From contig JAJHZJ010000251.1 of assembly GCA_023548195.1 (NCBI GenBank), forward strand, positions 310,001-374,000: a stretch of 64,000 nt of DNA, in the 5' to 3' direction. The first letter of the stretch is position 1. Each line of letters begins with the position of its first letter. Position numbers and translations under genes: made by a program. This DNA is from Bettongia penicillata ogilbyi. Its lineage: Eukaryota; Chordata; Mammalia; Diprotodontia; Potoroidae. The notes under the pieces were generated by a model that did no database searches, had not been told where the DNA came from, and was given only the letters and a program-made list of their open reading frames with translations. Of this stretch, positions 46,080 to 57,200 are shown piece after piece.

Positions 46080-47925
46080 GTAAGGAAACTGCGGCCAATA
46101 CTTTAAAGGATTTGGGTTTTTGTTGTTGCCTGATTTTTGTTTTGGAATTTTTTTGTTTGTTTGCTTATTAAAATGTCAATCGTGTTTTTCCAGGTGAAAT
46201 AAGAGAGCAGAGGATATGTGAGGTGTGATCTCTTAGAATTATGAGAGAAATAATGAGGAATTCCACACATACTTCAAAACCTCTCTTGCTGAAGACACCC
46301 CTCTAAAAACACCTCAGGATAGTACAACTGTTCTAACACTCACACATTCCTGCCATAGCAAAAGGAGGAGGCACAGTCAGAAAGGTATGTCTAATTCATT
46401 TGACAATCAACATTTCCTCCTGTCCTAAAGAAGATCTGGAATCTAGAGCATATCTTGAAGGCCTAATGAAAATCCTAATGCACTATCACATTACTCATGT
46501 TTTACACTCAAACAATTACTCTCCAAAATATTAGGTACCATAATTAAATCTTATGCACCATAGTGATGCAAAGGTTAGACTAATTCACAAAAGAATTATA
46601 ATGAACACTGTACCATCAAAGAACCTGGACCCCAAGTAGCCCTCACCTCAGCTTCCTCCTTCTCCTTAATTGCACATGCAGTAAGTACTATGGCATCTCA
46701 AAGTACACCTGTTTCCTCAGCACTTCAGGGAAACATCAACCATCAATTCCCAACCATCCTCAATGTTTCCCAGGAAGCAACATTGGTATAGAAAAAACAA
46801 TGACTTGATTCTTGTTGTGTGACCTGGAAAAAATCCCAACACCTCCAAGACTACATTACATTTCCAGGTGGATTTCACACTTATTTCCCTTAGAGCATGC
46901 TTATATTCCAGCTAAACTGGAGCACTGGTTCTCTATTCTCATTCTACCCTCTTCAACCTCCAAGCCCAATACCATATGTCTGAAATGAACTCTCTACATC
47001 TTGACCCATCCAAATCTTTCTTTTGGACCAGAAGTTCTTTTCCACCAACAGATTCCCCTCATCCCAAAGTGGTCAACGTATTTCAGGGACTGGGACAATT
47101 TGGATGGGGAAAACATTTTATCAACTATTTCAATAAAACTGCAGTTTTTTGTAATTCCATGTAGCTTATAGTTTATGCATTTAAAATCATTATCCTGAGA
47201 AGGGTGTCATAAGCTTCCCCAGAGTGCCACAAGTGTGTATAACACAAAAAACAGTTAAGAACTCCTGTGAGAGACTACCTTTCTCCAAGAATATTCCCTT
47301 AACCCTCCCTAATTATTGATACCTGCCAGAAATGATCCCTACCTAACCTTTCATCCTTTCGGTTGACCTTTCCAGCTGGGAAAGAACCTGCCAGGAAATT
47401 AGAACCCCTGTCTGCTAGATTCAGGGTCTCTGCCTCCTTTCTCATGCCACAACTGAATCAGTTCTATTGGAATACAAATTTCCTGAAGGCTGATAGTAGA
47501 GGATGAGAAAGGATTATTCTGTTTGGAGAGTTAGAGAAAAGAGGTTCAAATTCTTGTCCGGTGACCAAGATCATCTCCTTGCCCTACCTTTCCCTCCAAC
47601 TCTTCAGGTGTAAAATAAAGGCCTTAGCTTAGATATCTGTAAGACCTTTACAAGCTGCAGTAATCCTATGCCTATACTCTCTTTCATTCTCGAATCCACA
47701 GGCCTAAAATAGTGCTGTCCATGTAGGAAGTGCTCAATAATTCTTTGCCAAATTGAACTGTTATCTGTGTATCAGTTTCCTAGTCAGTAAAAAGGGGGGA
47801 GGGGTGTGGGAGTATGGGTGGGATAAATTACCTCTGAGTTTCTTTCCAACTCTAGGAGGCTTGGAATAAAGAGGAGACACCCTTTCTGGCCTACTAACTT
47901 CAATTTGGCCCTTGTGAGGAAGGAG
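46080..47925. other. DYDC1 intron / promoter-proximal sequence, nothing recognised
   Basis: No exon-like frame with splice signals and no strong repeat body. The MIR-like phrase TCAGTTTCCTAGTCAGTAAA at 47770 is too short to call. Confidence 0.45.
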
Positions 47926-47929
47926 GCAG

Positions 47930-48445
47930 AATTCGAAAATGGAGGGAGAGGAAGGAGGGAAGGGAGGAAAGAAGAAAGCAGAGGGGAAAGAAGGGAAAGG
48001 GGATAGGGGAAGGTGGGAGGAATGAAGAAAGAGGGAGGGAGAGGAGAGTATAAGATTGGGAAGGGGAGAAAGGAAGGAGTACAGTAGAAGAAGGCAGGAT
48101 CATGGGAGGAAGGAGGGAGCTGGGGAGGAAGGGGAGAGAGGGCAGAAGAAGGTAGTGCGTATGTGGGTGGGAGGAGGGAATACGGAAGAAAGGAGGCTGG
48201 GGTAGTGAGGAAGAAGAGGTAGAAGATGGAGGGAAAAGAGTGAGAGGAGAAAGAATGGAAAAGGGGAAGGAGGGAGAGGAGGACTGGAGAGAAGATAGAA
48301 AGGCAGAAAGGGTGGGAAGGAGAAAAAAGTATGAAAGAGGAAAGGAAGGAGGGGTAAAAAAGGGAGAAGAGAGAAGGAAAAAAGAGGAGGTGGTGGTGGT
48401 GGTGATGATGGAGAAGGAGAAAGAGAGTAGTAAGGGAGGGAGGGG
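47930..48445. repeat. Long polypurine (GGA/GAA) tract next to the promoter
   Basis: About 515 bp of the plus strand are almost entirely A and G (GGAAGG, GAGGAAGA and similar), with only scattered pyrimidines. It abuts the CpG island. The long frames on either strand here (Ser/Pro/Leu- or Arg/Glu-rich) are low-complexity artefacts, not genes. Confidence 0.9.
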
Positions 48446-48569
48446 TAACCAAAAGATAAAAGGTGCAAGGCTAGGACCCTCCCACTTCAGAAATAGGGAA
48501 ACTGAGCCATAGAGTTCAGCTCCCGGATTTTACAGAAGACGGGAGTTAAAGATCCTTGCTCTAGTTCAC

Positions 48570-49110
48570 ATCAGCTGGGATTGAAAGACGGCCCTCCCGA
48601 CCTCCCGAACGGAGTCCACGACCCCAGCCCGTCTCTCCCCAGAGGGGTCCCGAGGCAAGGGCGTGGCTGCCCCTCCACGCGTGCCCCCACCACCATGCTC
48701 GCCCAGCCAAGAGCTCGGCGGTGTCCCATCACTGCCACCGCCACCACCACTCTCTCCCTGCCGCCAGACGACGAGGGCAACCCTGAGCCCCACAATGGCT
48801 GCTGCAGCCCGAGCTCTCGCTCCTCTCTGCTCACCCCCCAGACCGGTGGCAGCACCCCCAACCCGCATTTACTTGCACCGAGGCCGCGTCTCTTCCTTTG
48901 CTAGGTAACCGTGGCCAGGCGCGTGCGCCCTGCGGCAGGGATGGGGCGGGCAGAGGAGGGAGGGTGGCGGTAAAGAGTGAGCTGGCATGAGCGTGGGGGA
49001 GGAGTGAAAGATAAAGAGGTTTCCTGCGGAGCGCAAGGTTCTCTAGGATGCCAGGGGGAGGTCGCATGAGTCTCGAGTGCCTGGACCCTGGACAGGGCGC
49101 AGGGTGCTAA
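48570..49110. promoter_or_regulatory. CpG island, likely bidirectional DYDC1/DYDC2 promoter
   Basis: This is the only GC-rich, CpG-dense stretch in an otherwise AT-rich window. It lies between the two divergent genes, about 8 kb from the first coding exon of DYDC1 and 2 kb from that of DYDC2. Long frames on both strands here are a by-product of low stop-codon frequency and contain no recognisable domain. Candidate donors for non-coding first exons are 48971-48970... read as GCG|GTAAAG at 48970 on plus, and CAA|GTAAAT at 48872 on minus. None is proven. Confidence 0.8.
48897..48909 (-). promoter_or_regulatory. Candidate RFX X-box in the DYDC1/DYDC2 promoter
   Basis: The minus strand reads GTTACC-T-AGCAAA. 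This matches the X-box consensus GTNRCC N(0-3) RGYAAC at 11 of 12 positions, with a 1-nt spacer. RFX factors drive many ciliary and testis genes. The position within the CpG island of two axoneme/testis-associated paralogues makes it credible, but it is a motif call only. Confidence 0.5.
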
Positions 49111-49589
49111 GAGATCCTGCAGATGCTGGATGCCTTCTCTAGCGGCTCAAGGTTTCCTTTCTGTTTGAGTCACCTTACTTTGCCGGGGTTGCCCTGGATC
49201 CTGACTTTGGGGGGTGATGGGAGTACTTTTGTGCAGAGTTCTCCTTTACATCTCCAAAGAAGACACACTAAATGAAGGGTAACCTATTAAAGAAACCCTG
49301 AGACCGAGGAAGCGGTAGACCTCTCACCAAGGGTGCATGGGTGGGGCCACCACTATAGTGCAGAAGACCCACCGTGATGGGGGCTTAGAGTATATTTACT
49401 GAGACTCAAGGTTATGCAGCTTCACTGAAAGATTTATTGGGAGCACACCTACCTTAGATGAATATCTACTAACCACTTGGATATTTACATATTTTTTCCT
49501 GGGAAAAGAAAGATTTCTCTCAGAGACATCTGGATTCAGAGACAAACCAATGAATCATGCCCATTAGCTGTATCCTCGCACTTCGTGGT

Positions 49590-49700
49590 ACGTCTCAGTT
49601 CCTTGAGGGTCTCTTTTTGCCTTTCTTTGTATCCCCAAAGCATAACTCAGAAACTTGCATACAGTAGACACTTAATAAATGGTAATTGACTTATTGAATG
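49590..49700 (+). repeat. L2-type LINE 3' terminus
   Basis: GTCTCTTTTTGCCTTTCTTT, GTATCCCCAAAGCATAACTC and ACACTTAATAAATGGTAATT. It lies in DYDC2 intron 1. Confidence 0.8.
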
Positions 49701-49859
49701 CTTTGAGGTCCCTGGTTTAGTTTGTGTATTTGGGGTATTTTTTTTAAACGCATAAGGAAATTGGGAAGAAATAAAAGAACATGGAGTAGTCTTTAAATAG
49801 GACTGAGCTCACAGAAATCAAAAGATTTGTTGTTGACTTCTACAGAGTTTCGTGCAGTC

Positions 49860-49995
49860 TAATGCCCAATTTTAACATTTTATAAGTGAGAAAATGAAGA
49901 CCCAGAGAGGATGTGACTGCCTAAGGTCACAGACCTTAGCACAGTGCATAAAACAGAGTAAGCTCTCAATAAATGTTTATTGAGTGGAATTGAAA
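49860..49995 (-). repeat. MIR-type SINE, antisense, fused to an L2-like end
   Basis: TTTATAAGTGAGAAAATGAA is an antisense MIR piece. The following AGCTCTCAATAAATGTTTAT is an L2/MIR 3' terminus. Confidence 0.5.
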
Positions 49996-50683
49996 GACAG
50001 AACTAGGATCAGTCTGATCCAGTACTCTATTGCATATCATGGCTGACCATGGGGAAGATTGAGGGGCCTATGACCCACAGGGAACAAAGCATCAAGGCAG
50101 TACAGTTGACCTCAGGGCAGCTCCCAAATTCCTGAGATGTAGCATGAAAAGGACCCAGTGAATGGACATGACTTTTATTGGTTTGCCTCTGGCTGATGTC
50201 CCTGGTAGATGTCCCTGGCTGAGAGAAATCAGCCAACAAGCATTTATTAAGCCACACATATTTAGTATTTATATTTAATATTTAGTATTTATATTAAGCC
50301 ACAAGTATTTATATTCAGATTAGGACCTATGAGGAACCTCAAAAGTCCTCGAAGTGCAAACCCTTCATTCTACAGAAAAGGAAACCAAGGCCTGGAGATG
50401 ATAACTCATATGCTTAAGGTCATACAAGTTATAAATTAGAAGAGCCAGACTTTTTAACCACAGGTACTCAGACTCCTCACTCCTCAGGCTTCTTCTTCCT
50501 TTCCTGGGTTATTATTTTAAAGATGTTGCTGTCTAAGACCCTTCAGCATTCCATTTCTGAAACAATCTGAGATTCTTTCCAATGAGTAAAGCCCTTATGA
50601 CATGAGGCAATAGGCATCTACATCACAATACCACAACTAGCCGGATGAGGACAGAACTCCTGCTGGAAACTGTCTGCTTGCTC

Positions 50684-50782
50684 GGAGATGTTCTCCCCAC
50701 CTGAGGGTGAAAGTCCGGAGATGTTCTCCCCACCTGAAGGTGAAAGTCCAGAGATGTTCTCCCCACCTGAGGGTGAAAGTCC
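50684..50782 (+). repeat. Three tandem 33-bp units in DYDC2 intron 1
   Basis: Units 50684-50716, 50717-50749 and 50750-50782 each read GGAGATGTTCTCCCCACCTG and on to GAAAGTCC, with 1-2 differences per unit. Because 33 is a multiple of three, a minus-strand frame repeats FHPQVGRTSPD, but no splice sites or start context support a gene. Confidence 0.93.
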
Positions 50783-51126
50783 GTTGGTAAGATGGTTCTA
50801 CTGGAAGTCCAAACTATCTTCTTACCTTGAATAAATAAAAATTCTGTCTGCCTTGATGACTTTATCAAGTTTCATGAGTTCAGCTTCAGATCATTTGAAC
50901 TGGGTAGGGGGAGGGAGGGGAGAGAGGGAGAATATATGCAGAACATTTCAGCATACTCATTGTTGCCAACATTTATGCAATTTTTTAAATATGGAGATGG
51001 GAATGAGGTTAAGAATCTAAGAAGGTCTGGTGTCTATCATAAACCTATGGGTGATTATAATATTTCCATTTAAAAATTTGGTCTGTGATTGAAACAATGT
51101 GCCTCTATACTGGTATTTTTTTACAG

Positions 51127-51282
51127 GAAATATATTTGGAATCTGACTACCTGAAAAAGTGCTTGGGAACATGTTTAGTTCGGGGCCTTGCTAAGTTGGT
51201 TCAGCGTCAACCATCAGATCCAATAGAGTACCTGGCATTTTGGATCTATGAATATAGGAGACAAATTTATGCAAATCACCAG
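51127..51282 (+). CDS. DYDC2: DYDC2 DPY30-motif exon
   Basis: The acceptor tract TTTTTTTACAG ends at 51126 and the donor GTATGT starts at 51283. The 52-codon frame is intact. It reads EIYLESDYLKKCLG, then PSDPIEYLAFWIYEYRRQ, paralogous to the DYDC1 exon at 40483-40648. The codon aligned to the DYDC1 ATG is TTG at 51136-51138. Read without splicing, the same frame runs upstream through an ATG at 51097 to a stop at 51058-51060. Confidence 0.9.
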
Positions 51283-54200
51283 GTATGTGTATACAGGATC
51301 CATTTCACTACTGATTTTCAGGATTCCCTGGAGTAATTGCATCTATAAAAGGGCCCTAGGATTGTCCAGATCTCCTCTCTATACCCTGTTTCAGGGGACC
51401 TGAGCTCAATCTCAGAGAGACCATCAGCAGGGCAGCTTCAGGATAGAATTAATTTTTCGGTCCCAACTCAATTCTCAAAAGTACTTTGGTTGCAGAAATC
51501 TCCAAAGTCAAGGATTTGCAATATAGGTTGAGAGACTAAGCATCTGATTTCAGAAACCTTATAGTTAATGGATTGTCAACCACCTACTGCAAAGAGCTTA
51601 AAGTCATAAACTCAGAGTGCTTTTTTGGGATATATGATACGCTCTTCCCTCCCCTCCCCACTTCCCCTCCTGGGATTTTTCAGTTCCATCAAGGCCACAG
51701 ATTTTATTAACAGCTAATCTAATTGTTCGATTTCTGGTATTTGGCTTCTTGCAACAATAGAGAATGCTAGAGCAGCTTCAGCTGAGTGAGGAGAAAATGG
51801 AAAGCCTTTTGCAACTGGAAATTGCACAAAAACTGAAGGCAGAGGAAATTCAATTCCAGAAAGCACATGAAGAGTATAAAAAAGTGAGTTATCTTCACTA
51901 GTTTCAGCAACAACTTTATTGCCCAACAACAAACTCAATTCTTATCGCATGTCATGATTTTATGTGTTTAAGAATCAAGGGGTTTTTCTTGAAGTATTCA
52001 ATATCCCTTTTTTCCTTTTTTAATTTATAGATGTTACTATATTTAATCCCCTTGGATTTTGCAAGGAAAATTTAATATATAACTTATTTTAGTGGTATTG
52101 GGGTTGGAGCCTCATCTAGGGAAAGTAAAAGCGAAAGTCATAATATTTTGTATAATTATACCTTACATTTCATAACATCAGAATTTGAGAACTGGAAGAA
52201 ACCTTAGCAGTCATCTGGTCCAGTCCTCAGATTTTACAGATGAGGAAAGTAAAGGTCAGATGGAGAAACTGATTTCTCAAAAACCACATAGTAAGTAAAA
52301 GAGGTGGGATTTGAACCAGGTCCTCTAAATCAAAACCCACAATACAGCATTGTTTTCCTTGTACCACAATGTTCTTGATATGACTCTTTAGTTTACAAAG
52401 TACTCTTGAATAAGTAGGACCTTTCCTGAACCCTTCATTGAAAGTAGTTGGTGTTTCCCTTGACTTTATATCTATATCTTATTAGAACTTTTGTAGCATC
52501 TAATAACAAGAGATCATAGCTGCCTTTCTGTTTACAATGAGCTTTCAGTTGGAAAAGTTATTTGTTTTACCCTGATTTCCTTCTTTCAGGAAACATCTTT
52601 ACATTTTAAATATAGGATATCTTAGCTTTTCAGAGGTCCAAGTCTTTTTGTTCGACTTCTCAGTATGCTAGTACTCATAGCAAATAAACTGGGTTTTTTG
52701 TTAGTCTTGTTTTCGGTCCTGATTTTTTTATTTCATCATTGGAGGTACTCTCATCATGGAAACTCCTTCCACTTATGCAGATCTTCCATTCACCTTTAAC
52801 TCAAGGTCTTAGAAAGTTGCCTTGGGACACTGAGAGTTTAAATGACTTGTCTATGTTCACAGTCAATATGTGTCATCAGCAGCGCTAGAAATTTCAGCTT
52901 CCTGACTCCAGGGACTGTCCCTATGAACATTGGATCATGCTGGCCCTGTCTATACTTGAACTTCTAGAAAAATAATTATTTTGTGCTTTTACTCATGCCA
53001 CATTTCTTTCCCTGAACAAAACTATTTTGGGATTTGAGGCAAAATTCAAATACTGAATCCCTTTCTTTGGTCAGATATCATTCTTACATCTATAAATTAA
53101 AACTGACCGCAGAGTTCCACTGAAGTTTTGAATTAGGAATGTGATGTCTTTCATAAAGGTAAAAAAGCTAGTCACCTTAAATTTTTTCTTCTCCCAGAAA
53201 TTTTTTTTTCTATTTACTTGAATTTCCTTGGTCTAGATTAAATCCAGGTAGAATATTTCTTTACCCTAATTCTGTGTGATTCTTTGCTTATTTCATCTCA
53301 TGCATTGTTTATTACGTCATTATGTTACAGAGACTGAACATTTGTTTACTTGTCTGCTGCCTTTCCTTATCAGTATGTAAATTTATCAAGGTGGCAAATT
53401 TCATTTTTTAATATTTCAGCAACTCAATGTTAAAAGCACCTGGGTCGTGCAGTCAAGCTGTGGGCATGCTCTTAGGAAGACCTGAATACCAGTCTGACCT
53501 TAGACACTAATGAGCTGTGTAGCCTTGGCCAAGTCAATTAATTTCTATTATCTCAGTTTTCTCATCTGAAGAATGAGAATAACAATAGCACCTTCTTCCT
53601 GGGATTGTTGTGAGAATCAAATGAGATATCTGTAAAGAGCTTAGCACAATGTTTGACATAGAGGAGGCACTATAGATATACTAGCTATCATCATCATCAT
53701 TATTTACATGCAGATATCCCCAGTTTTATAGATGTTTTATAGGCTTTGTAGCAAATTTTTGAAGGAACTCAAGGAACTTAGTCTAATGAGGAAGATAACA
53801 GAAAAGGAAACTGAATATTTATCAAATATTTGTTGAGCAGCAACTATGTACAAGGCACTTTTTTTTTTACAAAAATTCCATGTCAGGAAAGTTAGTCCTC
53901 TTAAGAGTTATTCTTTCCTTTCAAAACTGTTGCCTTACCTGAGGTGGTAGCCACCAACATCTGACCAGAGGTCCCAGATATTGATAGCATAAGAGAGGTA
54001 GACAGATTCTTCCGGGCACATTCAACTGAGCTGCAAAAGTATCCCATTAAAACTTTCTTCAGAGCATTTGTTCATTTAATTATGAATAAATTGGAAAGTA
54101 ATTAACTTATGACTACTAATCTAGAGGCAGAGAGGAGAGTAGACCAGCCTTCTAATCAGGAAAACTCTAGACTTCAGCTCTTGCCTCTGATTCATTGTGG

Positions 54201-57200
54201 CTGTTAAAACCATGGAAAAAATCCGTTAATCTCTCAGTGCTCTCAAGCAAATCTTTCAGACTATACATTTTAGAAGCTTCCAGTCTTCATTAGGGTTGAA
54301 GTTTTCTTCATCCACTGATGAAGTCATTTAAAATGACTTTAGATTTAAAAAAAAAAAACAAACAACCTAAATGGATCAGTAAGGAATATCAAAAATATCA
54401 AGGAAATGTCTATGATATGTTGGCAAATTTCATCTGAACTTTTCATTTTAGAATGATCCAGGCTTATCCCATCAGTAATCAGCCCTCTGCCTGAGTTTAC
54501 TTATAGAATGTAAAAGATCAGTTAGTCTCCCTAATATTTTTTAGCTCAAATACAGGTCCCCTTCTGCCCCTGACTACACACACACCCTTTCCTTGCCGAT
54601 GCAGTTCAGGAAATTTACACTGATCTATTAGCATTCCTCTAATTGTGACTCCAAATAAAGGAACACTGACAATTTTTAAAGGGCCAGTTACACTTCTTTT
54701 TTTTTCTCTTTTATATTCTAAGCACCAAAATGTACCTGAATTCAAGCAAATATAAGGTTTTTTTCAGACTTCCCATAATCCCCAGAAAACAGAGTAGAAA
54801 ACTCATGATAGGAAGAGATTGACATGGTGACCTGCTTTGGGGTAGCCTGCATGCCGCCATAAATTTGCAGCATCTTGCAACTGAGATTCATATTGCTCAT
54901 CACATCAGCATTCAGTTTCTCTTCCCAAATCTGGGATTACTCTTCCATTATTATGGAGTCCTATCTTCCCACAAGCCACACTTCACAACCAATGGGAATC
55001 TTCCCCCTTGCCTGAGGACACTCTTAGCAAGCTTCTCTACATTGCTCCCCTTTCTTTACTCATTGTTCATTTTAATTTTCACTCTTTAGAACGGTGGTCA
55101 TTAAGTCAAGGGCCATGGGTGATGAAAGTGGGGATCAAGGTGGGGTCAACCCGTCCCTGATGGCTGTGTGATCAACCAATCAGAGGGTGGGAAGTCAAAT
55201 CACATCCAACACAACAATACATATTCTTATTCCCCTTCACTTCTCTACTTGCCAACTGGGTACCCTCCTCCCTTCTGTTACGCGAATGTCTTACTATACC
55301 AGGTATCAGTCCCTTATAGCAGCTGTAAACTAAAGTAACTGCTACCCCCAGGACCTGCATAGTTTCCACTGGGAAAATTCTCTATTCCCTGTCCCCAGAT
55401 CACCTGGTGACTGCAGCAGGTGCTTCTTAGGGAGTGATCTCTGCACTTGGGGTCAGTACTGGTAAATAAGAATGCTACCTCCTCCCTTTCTGCATAGGAT
55501 AGAAGTGAGACACCTAGGGCACACAGGCATAGATAGGTAGTGATAACCGATGGCACATGTTATTACTACGTTGACTTTCTTTCCCTGCCTGTATTCCAGA
55601 TTCTCCTATTGCTATTAAGAGCATCAACATCTTTCCAATTCCCTAGATGTTTATTTCATTCTATGCTCATCCCACATAAATAGCTAGTCAGTTACCAGAT
55701 CTTGCCATTCTACTTCCACTTCTATCACATCTGTCCCCAGCTCCCTGTTCCCACAGCTACTGCCCTCATTTAGGTCTGACTCTTCTCTCAACTAAACTGT
55801 TGCCATAGCTTCCTAACTGGTCTTCCTGCATCATCTTTGCCCACTCATCTTTCAGAGTGATTTTCCTAAAGCAAAGGTCTATCTGTCTCATTCTGCTACT
55901 CACTAAACCCCAGTAGCTCTCCATTGATTCTAGAACCAAATATTACTTTATCTTCTTCTCATCATTTTTATTTCTATTTTTATATAGGTTTTATAATGTA
56001 CATAATTATTAGTACATAGTACTATAGAAAATCTATATTATTTTTATAAATAAGCAAGTGTATACAATACTGGAGAGGGGGTACTCCAAAATGTTTTTCT
56101 CATGTTACACAAGGTCTGGGATCACTGTGTTAAGGTGTTTAATAGATCCTAGTCTGCACTGCATTTAATTTGGTTACAGAAGGAAAAGTAATGAGTAGTG
56201 GGTACAAATTCAAAGATGCAAATTTAGGCATACTTGTTCCAAAGTATATTGATCTGCCACAGGAAGTAATGGGTTTCCCTTTATTGGAAGATTTCAGGCA
56301 GAGGTTGGATGACCACTTATCAGGAGTTCTTTTTAAGGTCAGTTCTGGACTTAGTTGCCACTGAGGTTCTTTTCAACTCTGAAATCCTATGGTTTTATGA
56401 AAGATGACCTGATGATGCCTTAACTATAGGACTTCAAATTATATTTTTAAAAATAGGTTTTTTATCATCTTGCTAAGTTGGAAGTTCTAATGCCAAGTCT
56501 TTACCTAAGAGCAATAGTATTCTCATGCAGTCAGTCAGTCAACCAACATTTACCGTAGAACTACTATGTACGAGGTACTATTTAGGCTGTCTGAAATATA
56601 ATACCTTACATTTGTATAGTATTTTACAGTTCAAAATCACAATTTTTTAATTTGATCATTAATTCAACAGTATTATAAGGCAAAGAACATAAAGATATTA
56701 TTCTCCTACCCTAATCTGTCTTCCCTACCCCCTTTTAAAAATAAATATAATAATGGGGACTCAGAGAGATGAAAGTTATTGTCTTAAGGATCCATAGGTT
56801 GGCATAACTGGGGCTAGAACCCAGGTTTAATGATTCCTACTTCAATTCTTTTCCTGCTCTGCCTTATTGCCTTTCTTTACTGAATGGAAATTCCTTGCTT
56901 GGTATAAGTTACTGTTTTTATTTATAATCTAGATCCTACTATAAATCTAATAAGGCAACTAAGTTTTATGACTCAGAAGTTTATATACAAATACCTAGGA
57001 ACTCTAACTTCAAAAGATAGCAAGATATTAAACCACTAATTGATTTTTTTTCTTTCTAGAAAACAATTATGGAAACTTATCCAGAACAGAGACCTCGCTC
57101 ATGGCCGGAAAAGTTTGGACCCCTGAAATTACCCCCTCTTGAAGAAATAGATGAATCATTATTAAGTCCTGATGTGAATACTTTTTTTAAAATACTAGCA

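Noticed and set aside
47784..48512. Long open frames on both strands (up to 222 codons)
   Set aside because: They are Ser/Pro/Leu- or Arg/Glu-rich translations of the polypurine tract, with no domain, start context or splice support.
48566..49067. Several overlapping frames of 78-107 codons in the CpG island
   Set aside because: GC-rich sequence lacks stop codons by composition. The frames conflict on both strands and hold no recognisable motif. None joins in phase to the DYDC2 exon at 51127 via the donor at 48905.
50684..50782. CRISPR-like direct repeats
   Set aside because: The three units are contiguous with no spacers, and the genome is mammalian.
50623..50868. Minus-strand frame with a three-fold 11-residue repeat
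   Set aside because: It is explained by the 33-bp minisatellite. No splice sites or conservation evidence.
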